From positions 102,633,287 through 102,697,286 of the forward strand of contig CM077159.1 in assembly GCA_039583875.1 (NCBI GenBank): 64,000 nucleotides of DNA, written 5' to 3'. This document shows positions 42,322 through 51,985 of the stretch, in pieces. The notes beneath the pieces are model-generated. The model made no database searches and was not told the DNA's origin. It saw only the letters and a list, made by a program, of their open reading frames with translations. This DNA is from Platanthera guangdongensis. Lineage: Eukaryota > Streptophyta > Magnoliopsida > Asparagales > Orchidaceae. The translations under genes were made by a program, and so were the position numbers. Numbering within the stretch: the stretch's first letter is position 1; each line of letters begins with the position of its first letter.

Positions 42322-42991
42322 CTACGAAGCAAGCAGGTTCTGAAGCTCAATTAAGGATGGTTGAGTTGCCCACCCTTGAACATATGTTACAAAGGCAACA
42401 TATTCCTTCCGAAAGCCGCTGATAATGTGCCTTTTCAACTTAGCCTCCGAGATAGGCTCATCAGGGTCAAGCGCTGATATCTTTGCGCACAAGCTTTTCC
42501 TCTTCAAGAAGAACTTTGAGATAGTAAGGTCTCCTTGAGTTGTTCTGGGCAACTCATTCTCCAGAAACTGAAGTCTGGCCACATTCTTCCTATTGAACAA
42601 CTCATCAATAGTTGTCCAAATATCAGCAGCAGACTCACATCCAATGATGTGATCAAACAGTTCTGGTGAAACAGCTCTCTTGAGAACAAACTCCGCTTTT
42701 GCATTTGTTTTTCTCCAGAGCCTCACCTGCAGTACCAAACGTAGCAGTAACTTCCTGTCTGTCGTCACCACCGACGACCTCCCACAGATCCTCGCCAAGA
42801 AGAAAACTCTTCATACACGACTTCCACTTCTTGAAGTTAGTCGTGGTCAAGAGTTCAATGACAAGACCCCTTGCATTGCTCCCTTCCATTGCAAAAACCT
42901 TTGGTAAGCCTTCAGAAGCACAGAGCACCAACACAGGTTGATCACCACTCAAGCACAGAGCAACAACACTGGTTGAACACCGCTCAAGCAA
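42322..42991 (-). pseudogene. copia C gag, frameshifted
   Basis: Two overlapping frames. 42653-42991 holds the start (MEGSNARGLVIELLTTTNFK, KWKSCMKSFLLGEDLWEVVG). 42322-42798 holds the rest (KAEFVLKRAVSPELFDHIIG, FNRKNVARLQFLENELPRTT, ISALDPDEPISEAKLKRHII). It is a UBN2-type copia gag. The same start appears in element D (CERWKSCMKSFLLGEDLWEL), so C and D are related families. Confidence 0.85.
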
Positions 42992-43000
42992 CTGAACCTC

Positions 43001-43012
43001 CCTCTGATACCA
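43001..43012 (-). other. primer-binding site of copia C
   Basis: Minus strand TGGTATCAGAGG, three bases from the LTR end at 43016. Confidence 0.9.
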
Positions 43013-43015
43013 AGT

Positions 43016-44722
43016 TGAATTTTCTCAAAGTGGTCAGCAAGATAGCCCAAAGCCAAATTAATATTCTCGGCACTACCCAGTTCACACTTTGATCTAGTGG
43101 AACACCAGGGAGAAAACTCAACACACCAAGCACATGGAAGAACAAGCAGATTTTATATTCATTTACACTTCTTTACAAGACAAGGTATAGATAGCGAGAC
43201 ATGATTTTGCTAGTACACAAGCTAAAACAGAAAGCACAAAAAACAAGCCGGGCGGACAGCACTGAAAACCACCGAGACCGCCAAAGTCGCCAAGTCCGCC
43301 GAAGCCTCCCGAGCTGAAGCTGCAACACACCGAATCGACATGGAGTCCTTCGAGGCCGCGAGGCCACACGGACACACCGTTATTCGCCTACTGCCGAGGA
43401 ACTGAAGAACAAACCGCCTACCCGCCTGAGACTGGAGGACAGGTTATTGGAACTTGCAAAGTTGAAGTAGAGAACTGACAAGCTGCAGAGCGACCTACTG
43501 AAACCGCAGAGACCGCACACTTCCAAGTACTTGACCGAAGTCAAAGCCAAACTTCTGGCTCCTTGAAGCTAGCCATGAGATCTGCACATAGCAAACAGTT
43601 AACTCTGATTCAATCCGCGCAGACAAAAAACTGAGACCGCAACACTTTGACGAGCCCCCACTTACTGTTCACTTAGTTACTGTAGACGTGCCAGAGGGTC
43701 CTATTTATAGGTGAGGTGAGGAGTGTGGTCACTGCCCTAGTGGATAGAGACACTGCCCCAGCCCGTGCATTAACAAACACCCGTCCGCTGAGTCCGCAAG
43801 GACTTAGCCGGATTCCAAGGAACAAACCGCCAGAAGCAAGGCACTGATCACAACAAGGCGGACTTGCCTCACACTGTGCGGACAAGATACAGTCCATACG
43901 GTCCGCACAGTCCGCAACATCACCATAAGGACAGCCACAACCCCTTCAACAATATTCCGCACACTAAAGAGGCAGTCCGCATAGTACAAGACCAAGCCTC
44001 CATCCGCCACAAGTCCACGACCAAAGGCAGGGTTAACAACAGTCCGCCCGGTCAACAGCGGACTTGGCGGATACAACGGACACACTGGACTTGTCACAGA
44101 ATGTGACCAAGTCCAGTAAAACACAAAGGGCCTAAAGCAAGATTGGCGGACAAGGCTTCAGTCCGCCAACCACCCAAAGAGAAACCACCAACACTCTTCC
44201 AGAGTTAAGGCAGAGTCCGCAAACAAACTCGCACAGCTACCCAAACGGCCAACTGCCGGACTCCACACACCAGTCCGCCACAGCTACAACACTGCTGTAC
44301 TACCAGAGCTCTGCAAGGCCACAGCCAAACTCCTAAGGCCAGTCTGCAACAGCGGACAACGCAGACACGCCAGTCCGCAAGCCTTCTGAGGATAGGACCC
44401 AATCCGCCGGTTAACACAAGCTTGCAACATAGCCACCAAACAGAGCACTGCCTACAGCCTGCAAACCTCTGTCCGCTCAGGCCGCTCTTCGATCAGCCAA
44501 GATTCCAAGAAAACCAACACCCTGTCCGCAGACAGCAGTTCGCCCAGGCCGCGGACACAGGCCGCACAGGCCACTCAGAAGAACAGCCAGGTCCCAGGCC
44601 TATCACCAGGCTGCATAACAGCAGCTATCCGCCCAGTCCGCCTAGTCCGCCCAGTCCGCGGACTCTGTCCTCTCATGCTGCCCGGCCTGCCCACAACCAC
44701 TTCCACTTCACAAATTTCAACA
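43016..44722 (-). repeat. copia C LTR, right copy (5' LTR)
   Basis: About 1.7 kb, partner of 27400-29097, with a CTATAAATAGGACCC promoter box on the minus strand near 43697-43710; the same box occurs in element D. It is followed directly by the second copy of the 104 bp repeat, with no 5 bp target duplication visible. Confidence 0.9.
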
Positions 44723-45055
44723 CTTTCATGTTCAAACCAATTGCGCGGCCTTACCTGAGTTTGTTGTCGCCGACCGCAAGGAGGACATACCCTAATAGTG
44801 GCAAGGGTGTAGACTTGTTCTTCATGTGAATGGATTTCCCATTCAAACCAATAGGACGACCTTACCCAAAATTGTTTGTGCTGTCCGCAAGGGGGCAGGC
44901 CCTGACAGTGGCAGGATGTAGACTTGTTGTGCTGGTGAAGGGCTTCCCCATCTAAACCATTTATTCGACCTTACCCGAGTTTGTTGGAGCTGACCGCATG
45001 AGGAGGGGGCAGGCCCCAGTGGTGGCAGGGTGTAGACTTATTGTAAGAACATTTT
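44723..45055 (+). repeat. ~100-110 bp tandem units right of copia C
   Basis: Unit 1 (44723-44826) matches the left flank 27291-27394. Units 2 and 3 follow with more change. All have a CAAACC lead, CG(A/G)CCTTACC, TTTGTTG, GACCGCA, AGTGGCA(A/G)G, TGTAGACTTGTT. So copia C sits in, and at a unit boundary of, a small satellite-like array. Confidence 0.8.
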
Positions 45056-45300
45056 TTTCACTACATTACGGGATCTTACGCCCAGAACCGCCGCTTTGCG
45101 GTGAAACCGACACACAGGAAGGTCGCCATTACAAAACGCTGATTCAGCCGGCAATGAAGATCATCAAGAAGTAAAAGTACAAATGAGGTTAAGTCAAGTC
45201 CAATATCACATATAACACCTGAAATAGATATCACAGCAATGTCAACATGATGATAAAAGTACTGAAACAGATCAATAAGTAGGAATATAAACAGGCTTAT
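45056..45300. other. unassigned DNA left of Sirevirus H
   Basis: No coding or repeat pattern seen. It is the left flank of the H LTR, ending ACAGGCTTAT. Confidence 0.4.
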
Positions 45301-47378
45301 TGAAAGTTGTTTAACTGAAGGTTAGCTAATCACCTAGGGGGGGAGGGTGAATAGGTCTTTGAAGTTTTATTAGTCCTTTTGTTGTTTTTCAAATTAAACT
45401 ATCTAGAGCTTGTCCTTAGATCCTGCAATAAGAAAAGAAAACAAGCACACAACAAACACACAAGGATTTATAGTGGTTCCCCAATTGGGTACATCCACTT
45501 TCCCTCCCACTTATCCAACTTACTTGTTGGACTAGACACAACTCCTCCACTATGCTCCTCAGAGCTTACATCTAAGGCCCTCAGCCTTACACATAGGTTC
45601 ACTTCAGAACCCAAACTCAGAACAGCAAGGGTTCCTACCTTAGAGCCCTGCAGAGCTCCTACAGCTTAGTGATCCACAGATCACCTACCTCAGCCTTATT
45701 ACTAAGGCCTACAACTGAGGCTCTTCAGCCCTACATTTTCAGGCACATAAACCTACTCTCAGAGTGCTGCAATACTCCTACAACTTAGTACCCAACAGGT
45801 ACCTACAACTTAGCCTCCTCCAAGGCCTACAACTCAATGACACACTTGTCACCTACAGCTCAGTGACTCTTCAGTCACCTACCTCAGCCACAAGGACCTA
45901 CACTCAGGTTAGGAGGATAACCCTACCTCAGATCCACACTTGGATCCTACCTTAGAGAGCAACACTCTCTTACCTCAGGCAGTTAAGCCCTACAGCTCAG
46001 ATCCACACTTGGATCCTACCTCAGTGACTAATTAGTCACCTACAGCTCATATACAAAGTTCCCTACACTCAGATTCAGATAAACTGAATACTACAGGAAA
46101 TAAATACAGGATGTTTAAGAAAAATAAAACTACTAACTCAGAGAAAAATCTCTGAGTCTACTCTACTGGACTGAGTAGATATCAGTCCAGCCCACTTACT
46201 GTAGAAGGAATGAGTCTTCTTCTACAACTTCTTCTTTGCTGCACAGGAGGGCATCTATCTGTTGTTAAAGGCTGACTACCCCTTCACACATCTAACCTCT
46301 GGCTGAAATCAACAACCTTGTTCTTCAAAGAACAACTTACTGAACGAGCTTCAACTATCTCCTTTTGCCTTTAGACCTATCTCTGCTGGACTTGAGCTTT
46401 CAAGCTTAATAGAGAAGAAGATGTCCACACGCCTGTAGTTTTCCTTTTTAATTTCTGCGTTTGTTCTTCATTTTCTCTGTTGCCCCAATCCCTTTTCTTT
46501 TTTCCTTTTTATATGCGCTGATTTGAATCAACAACACAATTATATGTGGGCCCAGCCAAGGATTGGCGAGCACCACCTCCATCAGAAAAGGACAAAATAG
46601 CTTTCAGCGCCTTTCCAGCTTCCCCGTAACGGCTTTCTGTAATCTCACTTTGATGACGTCAGTAGTGGTAGTCACCATCTGGACTTAGAAAATATTCTAG
46701 AATTTCATTAAGCGTTGAGTGACATTAAGTCACTCAACGCCATCTGTCTTGGCTATCAACGCTTCTGGACTTAAATTTTCTCTGGATTTGTCTCAGCGGT
46801 TCTGTCTCAGCGTTCTCAATGGATCCTTATTAGCAGTTGAGATAAGCTTCTGTCTCAGCGCTATCTTCTCAGCTGTCTCAACGCCTATCCTTAATTTCTA
46901 AGACAAACTGCTGTCTCAGCGTTTCCTTCTCAGCGGTCTCAACGCTTTATTCTTAACTGCTGAGATAACTTGCCGTCTTAGTGCTTCCTTCTCAACGGTC
47001 TTAATGCTTTCTTCTCAGTGGTCTCAACGCTCTCAACGCGTTTTACTTTAGTTAGTTTTTCTGCCTTTAGTTGTGTTCGACGATCTTTATGCTGAGCCCG
47101 ATGAACTTTGATATTCTTAGCGGTCTCAGTACTTTTTGCCTTAGTTAATTTTTCCTGTCTCTAGCTTGATAAGAGTTGGCTCAGCTCGATGATCTATAAG
47201 CTGAGCTCAATGAACTATAAGCGGAGCTCGATGAACTTCTAATTCTGAGCTCTTGAGTTTTTCTAAGGAATGTTGAGCTGAGCTCGACGACCAGCGAGTT
47301 GAGATCGACGAACTGTGAGATGAGCTCGACGAACTCCGAGCTGAGCTCGACGAATTTTGAGTATACTACCAAACTCAT
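45301..47378 (-). repeat. Sirevirus H LTR, left part
   Basis: It starts TGAAAGTTG (plus strand, LTR 3' end), then CACCTAGGGGGGGAGGGTGAATAGG and TATAGTGGTTCCCC...TGGGTACATCCACTT, the same skeleton as LTRs E and I. It contains repeated CCTACA(G/A)CTCAG words (about 45540-46080), GTCTCAACGC words (46700-47040) and GAGCTCGATGAAC / ATCTATAAGCTGAGCTCA words (47080-47360). Element D interrupts it at 47379; the rest is 53447-53579. Confidence 0.8.
47374..47378. repeat. target-site duplication CTCAT of element D, left
   Basis: CTCAT before TGTTGAATTC; the same five bases follow TTTTAACA at 53442-53446. Confidence 0.95.
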
Positions 47379-49244
47379 TGTTGAATTCTGTGAAGTGAAA
47401 GTGGGTGAATGGAAGGCTTGGGAAACCTATCCGCGCGGACTACGCGGACAGGGTTGGCGGACTGCTAGGTCGGCAGGGATGTTGCAGGCGGTTTGCTCTG
47501 TGGCGGCCTGGGCGGTCTGTTCGCGCGGACTACGTGGAAAGCAGCAGCGGTCTGACAGGCCAGTGTATGCTCAGCAGGCGGTTGACTCCCAGGAAGTAAC
47601 CGGGCGGATAGAAATGTTATCCGCGGAGTCCGGCATGAAGCGGACTGAAGGACTGGAGCTCGGCAGACCGGTTTGACAGTTGCCTTGGTCTTGCTCTGGT
47701 GCAGCGGGAAGCCGCGGAGACCGCCGGTCAGCGCGGACAGAAACTGGAGGTCGCCCGGTATGGCGGGCTAGATCCAGTGTCCGCCAGTAAGTGCGGACTG
47801 GCCCTTGTGGACAGCGGACTGGACTTGGTGTGATCTGAACCAAGTCCAGGATGGCTCAGTCCGGGGAGATCGCGCAGTGGAGCGCGGGCTGGTTTCTCAG
47901 TCCGCCAAGCGTAGTAGAAGTGATGTTGCCTTGTTTGCTTGCTTGGGGAAATGCGGACTGGAGAATTGCTTGTGCAGGAGCGTGCGGACTGGAGACGGAG
48001 TCCGCTGAGTCCGGTTTAGCCTTGTGATGAGGTTATGGACTTAGGAGTTGCAGACTGGAGTCTGCTGTTAGCGGACTGGATTGGCGTGTCCGCTAAGTCC
48101 GGAGGTGCCTTGGCAATGAGGCAATGGACTTGGGATATGCGGACGGAAGCCTGGTGTCCGCTGAGTCCGGCAGGTGCCTTGATGGCGAGGCTGCGGGCTC
48201 GGGTTTTGCGGGCTGATGCCTTGTCCGCAGAATGGCAGACACGGCTGTTGTGGAGTCCGGCTGTGGTGGTCCTGGCTTGGCCTCAGGCGGCAAGGCGGGC
48301 TGGATATTGGAGTCCGGCCTTGGAGAAGCTGGGGCGGACTGGCTATCTGCAAAGGAGCGGCGAACTGGAATGTGTGTCCGCGGGCTGGCGGACACACTTG
48401 TTCTAGCTGCGGGATGTGGCGGTTATCCTATCGGCTAGGGCGGTGACCATACTCATCGTCGTGCCTATAAATAGGACCCATGTCACATCAGGAAAAAATC
48501 ATAGGAACCTAGACCGAAGTAAGTGAACAGTATTTGAGCTCGCGTTAGTTGCTGCGGTCTGGACCTTAGTGTCCGCGCGGATTGAGAGTTGACCCGGTTG
48601 TGCTGTGCAGGTTGTGCGGATAGCGCTGGAAAGCCAGGACTTGGCTCTGATTGCGATCAGGGACAATGCGGACACTGCGGTTAAGCAACAGGCGGTAAAC
48701 AGCAGGTCGCGGATAGCGACCAGGCGGTCTTCTCTTTGGCGACTTGGTTCGGGGTTCAGGAAGTCGCCTGCTCCAGGCGGACTGTTCCATTTGGTGACGC
48801 ATCTTGTGCGGTCTGGCGGCGTGCAGATCGGCGGTGAAGAGCTAAGCATTGGAATAGGGGTGAGTCCGCGCGGCTTGGGTTGCGGTCTGGCGACCTGGCG
48901 GACTGAGCGGACTCCACAGCAGTAGGTCGGCGGCTTGTTGATTGAGTCCGCGCGGCTTGTTTTTTGTTCTTGTCTTTGTAACTGTCTCTGCTCTCCCGGT
49001 GTTGGGTTTTGGGGAAGCATGTCTCGCCATGTAATGTCTCGCCTTGGAAAGAAGTTTGATCTTGATCAATAAAGAAGCTTGTGCTGCATGTGTTGCTGGT
49101 TGTTACTGCTTTGTTGAGATAACCCCTGCTAACTCCACGATCCGGGAAAACTTTCAACAGTATAAGTGGGCGTATTCTCCTTCGGTTTGTTGAGTTTTCA
49201 ACAGGGTATCCAAGGGGGCGTCTACGGTTTGTTGAATTTTAACA
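47379..49244 (+). repeat. copia D 5' LTR
   Basis: A 1,866 bp LTR from TGTTGAATTCTG to TTGAATTTTAACA. Promoter box TATAAATA at 48466-48473 (within CCTATAAATAGGACCC) and poly(A)-type AATAAA at 49068-49073. It is packed with GCGGACT and AGTCCGC words in both orientations. It differs from the 3' LTR (51574-53441) at only scattered positions, so the insertion is young. Confidence 0.95.
48466..48473 (+). promoter_or_regulatory. TATA box of copia D 5' LTR
   Basis: TATAAATA inside CCTATAAATAGGACCC. The equivalent in the 3' LTR is at 52662-52669, and the same block is found in copia C's right LTR on the minus strand. Confidence 0.75.
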
Positions 49245-49257
49245 TGGTATCAGAGCC
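49245..49257 (+). other. primer-binding site of copia D
   Basis: TGGTATCAGAGCC directly after the LTR end AACA, complementary to initiator Met-tRNA. Confidence 0.95.
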
Positions 49258-49330
49258 AGGTTGTTGGAGTGGTCAAGCAGTGCTCATTGGAAGTAGTTGC
49301 TCGTATGTAGAGGAAACCAGTGGTAGAACC

Positions 49331-51985
49331 ATGGCAGTGGAGGATGCAAGTTGTCTTGGTATTGATCTTCTTACAGAGACGAACTGTGAACGGTGGAAGT
49401 CCTGTATGAAGAGCTTTCTTCTTGGCGAGGACCTTTGGGAGCTTGTATGCGGAGCAGGAAGACAAGAGGATACTGCTGGCAATGCTGAGGCGATGAGAGC
49501 TTGGAAGGAGGCAAATACGAAAGCAGAGTCTATTCTCAAGCAGGTGATCTCATCGGAGCTCTTGGACCACATCAGTGGATGTCGGTCAGCTGCGGAGGTC
49601 TGGACTTCCCTTGATGGGTTGTTCAGGAAGAAGGTGAAGGTTGCTGCTGAAGATGGTCCCTCTACTTCGTATCAGGAAGAAAGGAGTGTTTCTCCTAGGC
49701 GTGATAGGAAGAGGAAGGGAGGACCACGGTGCTATAAATGCAAGCAGCAAGGTCATCTTCGGAAGGAGTGCAAGGTTGTCTTGCTCTCGGCGAACGTTGC
49801 TCAGGTAGGGAGGAAGGATAATAACGTAGTTGGGATTTCAACTAGTTCTGGAGTTGATCGGAGGAATGTCAGTGATAGTGCAGCTATCTGGCATGAAAGA
49901 CTGGGGCATGTAGGGATGGACAAGCTGAAAGCAATGTTGGAAAGAAGACTCGTAAGAGGCTTGCCTAGATTGTCATCCTATGGCGATGGTCCGGGGTGTG
50001 TGGGATGTCAGGAAAGTGGAGCCTATCGCTTCATGGTTGACAAAGCACAATCCAGATGTAATGCACCATTGGCGGTTGTCCATTGTGCTCTGGTGGGACC
50101 GACCGTCACGGCCAGTCTTGGAGGCAGCAGGTTCATGCTGATATTGGTTGATGACTATTCTAGGTATACTTGGGTATACTTTATGAAGACGAAGTCCAAC
50201 ATGGTACGCTTGTTTGTGGAGTTCAAGAAGCTTGTGGAAGGCCAGCTTGGCTGGAGGATCAAGGTGTTGAGGACTAGTATCGGTGGTGAGTTTGGCTCAA
50301 CCGAGTTCTCACGCTTTTGCAGGAAGCAAGGGATCCGGATGGAGCTTTCTTGTGGACATACTTCACAACAGGGTAGTTTTGCAGCTCGGATGATCCGTTG
50401 GTTAACGGAGACCTGCAAGTGTTGGCTTCAGAGTAAAGGCGTTCCGAAGGCTCTTTGGGCAGAGGGAATTGCCTGTGCTGCTCATGTCATCAACCGGATG
50501 CCTCTTAGTCCGATCATAATGAAGACTCCTTATGAGCTGATGTTCGGAGTGAAGCCCTCAGTGAAGCACCTTCAGGTGTTTGGATCTACCTGCTATATAC
50601 ACTCTCCGGGTGCTCTCAAGACAAAGCTAGTCTTTGTTGGGTATGATGAGCAGAGAAGAAGATGGAGGTGTATGGATCCTGCGACGAAGAAACTCATAGT
50701 GTCGAGCGACATTGTTTTTGATGAGTTGACGCCGTATTGGGGTAGCTCTTATGTGGAGCTAGAGATAAGCAGGTCAGATGGTGGGCTGAAGGATGCTGCT
50801 GCTAAGGAAGTGGAGTTGCCTGAGTCACCAGGTGCTCCAGGTTGTTCTAGCTCCGGGGCAAAGGTGTCAGAGTTGGAAAGAAGGGGGAGCGATGCTCCAG
50901 GATCTTCTGGCTCGAAGGCGGAGGCTTTCGGTTCAGGAAGCAGGGGGAGCAATGTTCCAGGCAGTTCTTGTTCAAGAGGGGAGTCTTCTGGTTCAGGTAG
51001 CAGGGGGAGCGTTGCTCCAGATGCTTTTGGTTCTAGTAAGGAGGCGTCTTGTTCAGGGAGCAAAGGGAGCATTGTTCCGGGTTTGCCCGGGAACGGAGCT
51101 GGTTCAATAGCAGCGGAGGTGGTTAGCCTTGATCAGGTTTTTCGGAGATCGAAGAGGATCAGTAAGCCACCAGCTCGATATTGTGAAGGGAACATGGCAG
51201 ACTTGGTTCCGTGTTTCCTTGTTAGCCCTCAGGTCGAGCAAGGTACTTCTGGCAGTGATGACCCCACTAGAATCAAGGAGGTGGTTGACACCAAGTCTGA
51301 AGAGGTGACTTCTCTCAGAGGCAACGAGGCTTGGACTTCAGTGTCCAAGGAAGTTGGTGATACTCCTGTGATGCAAGAGTGGAGGTTGAAGCTGAAGAAG
51401 GCAGAGGGAAGCATGACTCCTTTTTGGAGATGCTGGAGGGCTCCCTCATGGTCCATGATATGCGGGGCGAGGACTATGTCTTGGACATCTCTTCGTAGAT
51501 GCTATCGGAAGGACCAGGTGCAAGGTTACGGGAGCTGCTGGAGTTATTCACCACTTCTCACTTCAAGGGGGAGTGTTGAATTCTGTGAAGTGAAAGTGGG
51601 TGAATGGAAGGCTTGGGAAACCTATCCGCGCGGACTACGCGGACAGGGTTGGCGGACTGCTAGGTCGGTAGGGATGTTGCAGGCGGTTTGCTCTGTGGCG
51701 GACTGGGCGGTCTGTTCGCGCGGACTACGCGGACAGCAGCAGCGGTCTGACAGGCCAGTGTATGCTCAGCAGGCGGTTGACTCCCAAGAAGTAACCGGGC
51801 GAATAGAAATGTTATCCGCGGAGTCCGGCATGAAGCGGACTGAAGGACTGGAGCTCGACAGACCGGTTTGGCAGTTGCCTTGGTCTTGCTCTAGTGCAGC
51901 GGGAAGCCGCGGAGACCGCCGGTCAGCGCGGACAGAAACTGGAGGTCGCCCGGTATGGCGGGCTAGATCCAGTGTCCGCCAGTAA
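49331..51985 (+). CDS. copia D single ORF: gag remnant plus inactive integrase-like domain
   Basis: 884 codons, open from ATG 49331 (MAVEDASCLGID) to a stop in the 3' LTR. Order: gag start (KSCMKSFLLGEDLWEL, residues ~25-90); an internal gag deletion; CCHC knuckle CYKCKQQGHLRKEC (~134-147); no protease DSG motif; integrase zinc finger WHERLGH...CVGC (~187-225); integrase core aligned with copia C throughout. The catalytic residues are all replaced: HCALVGP (A253 for D), RTSIGGEF (S316 for D) and QQGSFAARM (A352 for E), with the normal 35-residue D-to-E gap kept. Then four 20-residue Ser/Gly repeats, RRSKRISKPP, a degenerate RT start, and no YVDD or RNase H. The last 137 codons are LTR sequence. 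The element must rely on another for RT and integrase. What the protein does, if made, is unknown; RNA binding through the knuckle is the plausible part. Confidence 0.85.
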   Translation: MAVEDASCLGIDLLTETNCERWKSCMKSFLLGEDLWELVCGAGRQEDTAGNAEAMRAWKEANTKAESILKQVISSELLDHISGCRSAAEVWTSLDGLFRKKVKVAAEDGPSTSYQEERSVSPRRDRKRKGGPRCYKCKQQGHLRKECKVVLLSANVAQVGRKDNNVVGISTSSGVDRRNVSDSAAIWHERLGHVGMDKLKAMLERRLVRGLPRLSSYGDGPGCVGCQESGAYRFMVDKAQSRCNAPLAVVHCALVGPTVTASLGGSRFMLILVDDYSRYTWVYFMKTKSNMVRLFVEFKKLVEGQLGWRIKVLRTSIGGEFGSTEFSRFCRKQGIRMELSCGHTSQQGSFAARMIRWLTETCKCWLQSKGVPKALWAEGIACAAHVINRMPLSPIIMKTPYELMFGVKPSVKHLQVFGSTCYIHSPGALKTKLVFVGYDEQRRRWRCMDPATKKLIVSSDIVFDELTPYWGSSYVELEISRSDGGLKDAAAKEVELPESPGAPGCSSSGAKVSELERRGSDAPGSSGSKAEAFGSGSRGSNVPGSSCSRGESSGSGSRGSVAPDAFGSSKEASCSGSKGSIVPGLPGNGAGSIAAEVVSLDQVFRRSKRISKPPARYCEGNMADLVPCFLVSPQVEQGTSGSDDPTRIKEVVDTKSEEVTSLRGNEAWTSVSKEVGDTPVMQEWRLKLKKAEGSMTPFWRCWRAPSWSMICGARTMSWTSLRRCYRKDQVQGYGSCWSYSPLLTSRGSVEFCEVKVGEWKAWETYPRGLRGQGWRTARSVGMLQAVCSVADWAVCSRGLRGQQQRSDRPVYAQQAVDSQEVTGRIEMLSAESGMKRTEGLELDRPVWQLPWSCSSAAGSRGDRRSARTETGGRPVWRARSSVRQ
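50885..51080 (+). repeat. 60 bp tandem repeats in the D ORF
   Basis: Units starting GGGAGC at about 50887, 50947, 51007 and 51067 encode 20-residue Ser/Gly-rich blocks (GSNVPGSSCSRGESSGSGSR type). Copia C has a single related block. Confidence 0.88.
51560..51573 (+). other. polypurine tract of copia D
   Basis: CTTCAAGGGGGAG just before TGTTGAATTC. It lies inside the open reading frame. Confidence 0.9.

Noticed and set aside
27400..44722. A canonical 5 bp target duplication for copia C
   Set aside because: ACATT or GACAT on the left does not match CTTTC on the right; I therefore report the 104 bp repeat instead.
48068..49157. Minus-strand frames across the D LTR (e.g. 173 codons at 48499-49020)
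   Set aside because: They lie antisense in the LTR, are repeated in the 3' LTR only because the LTRs are copies, and show no motif.
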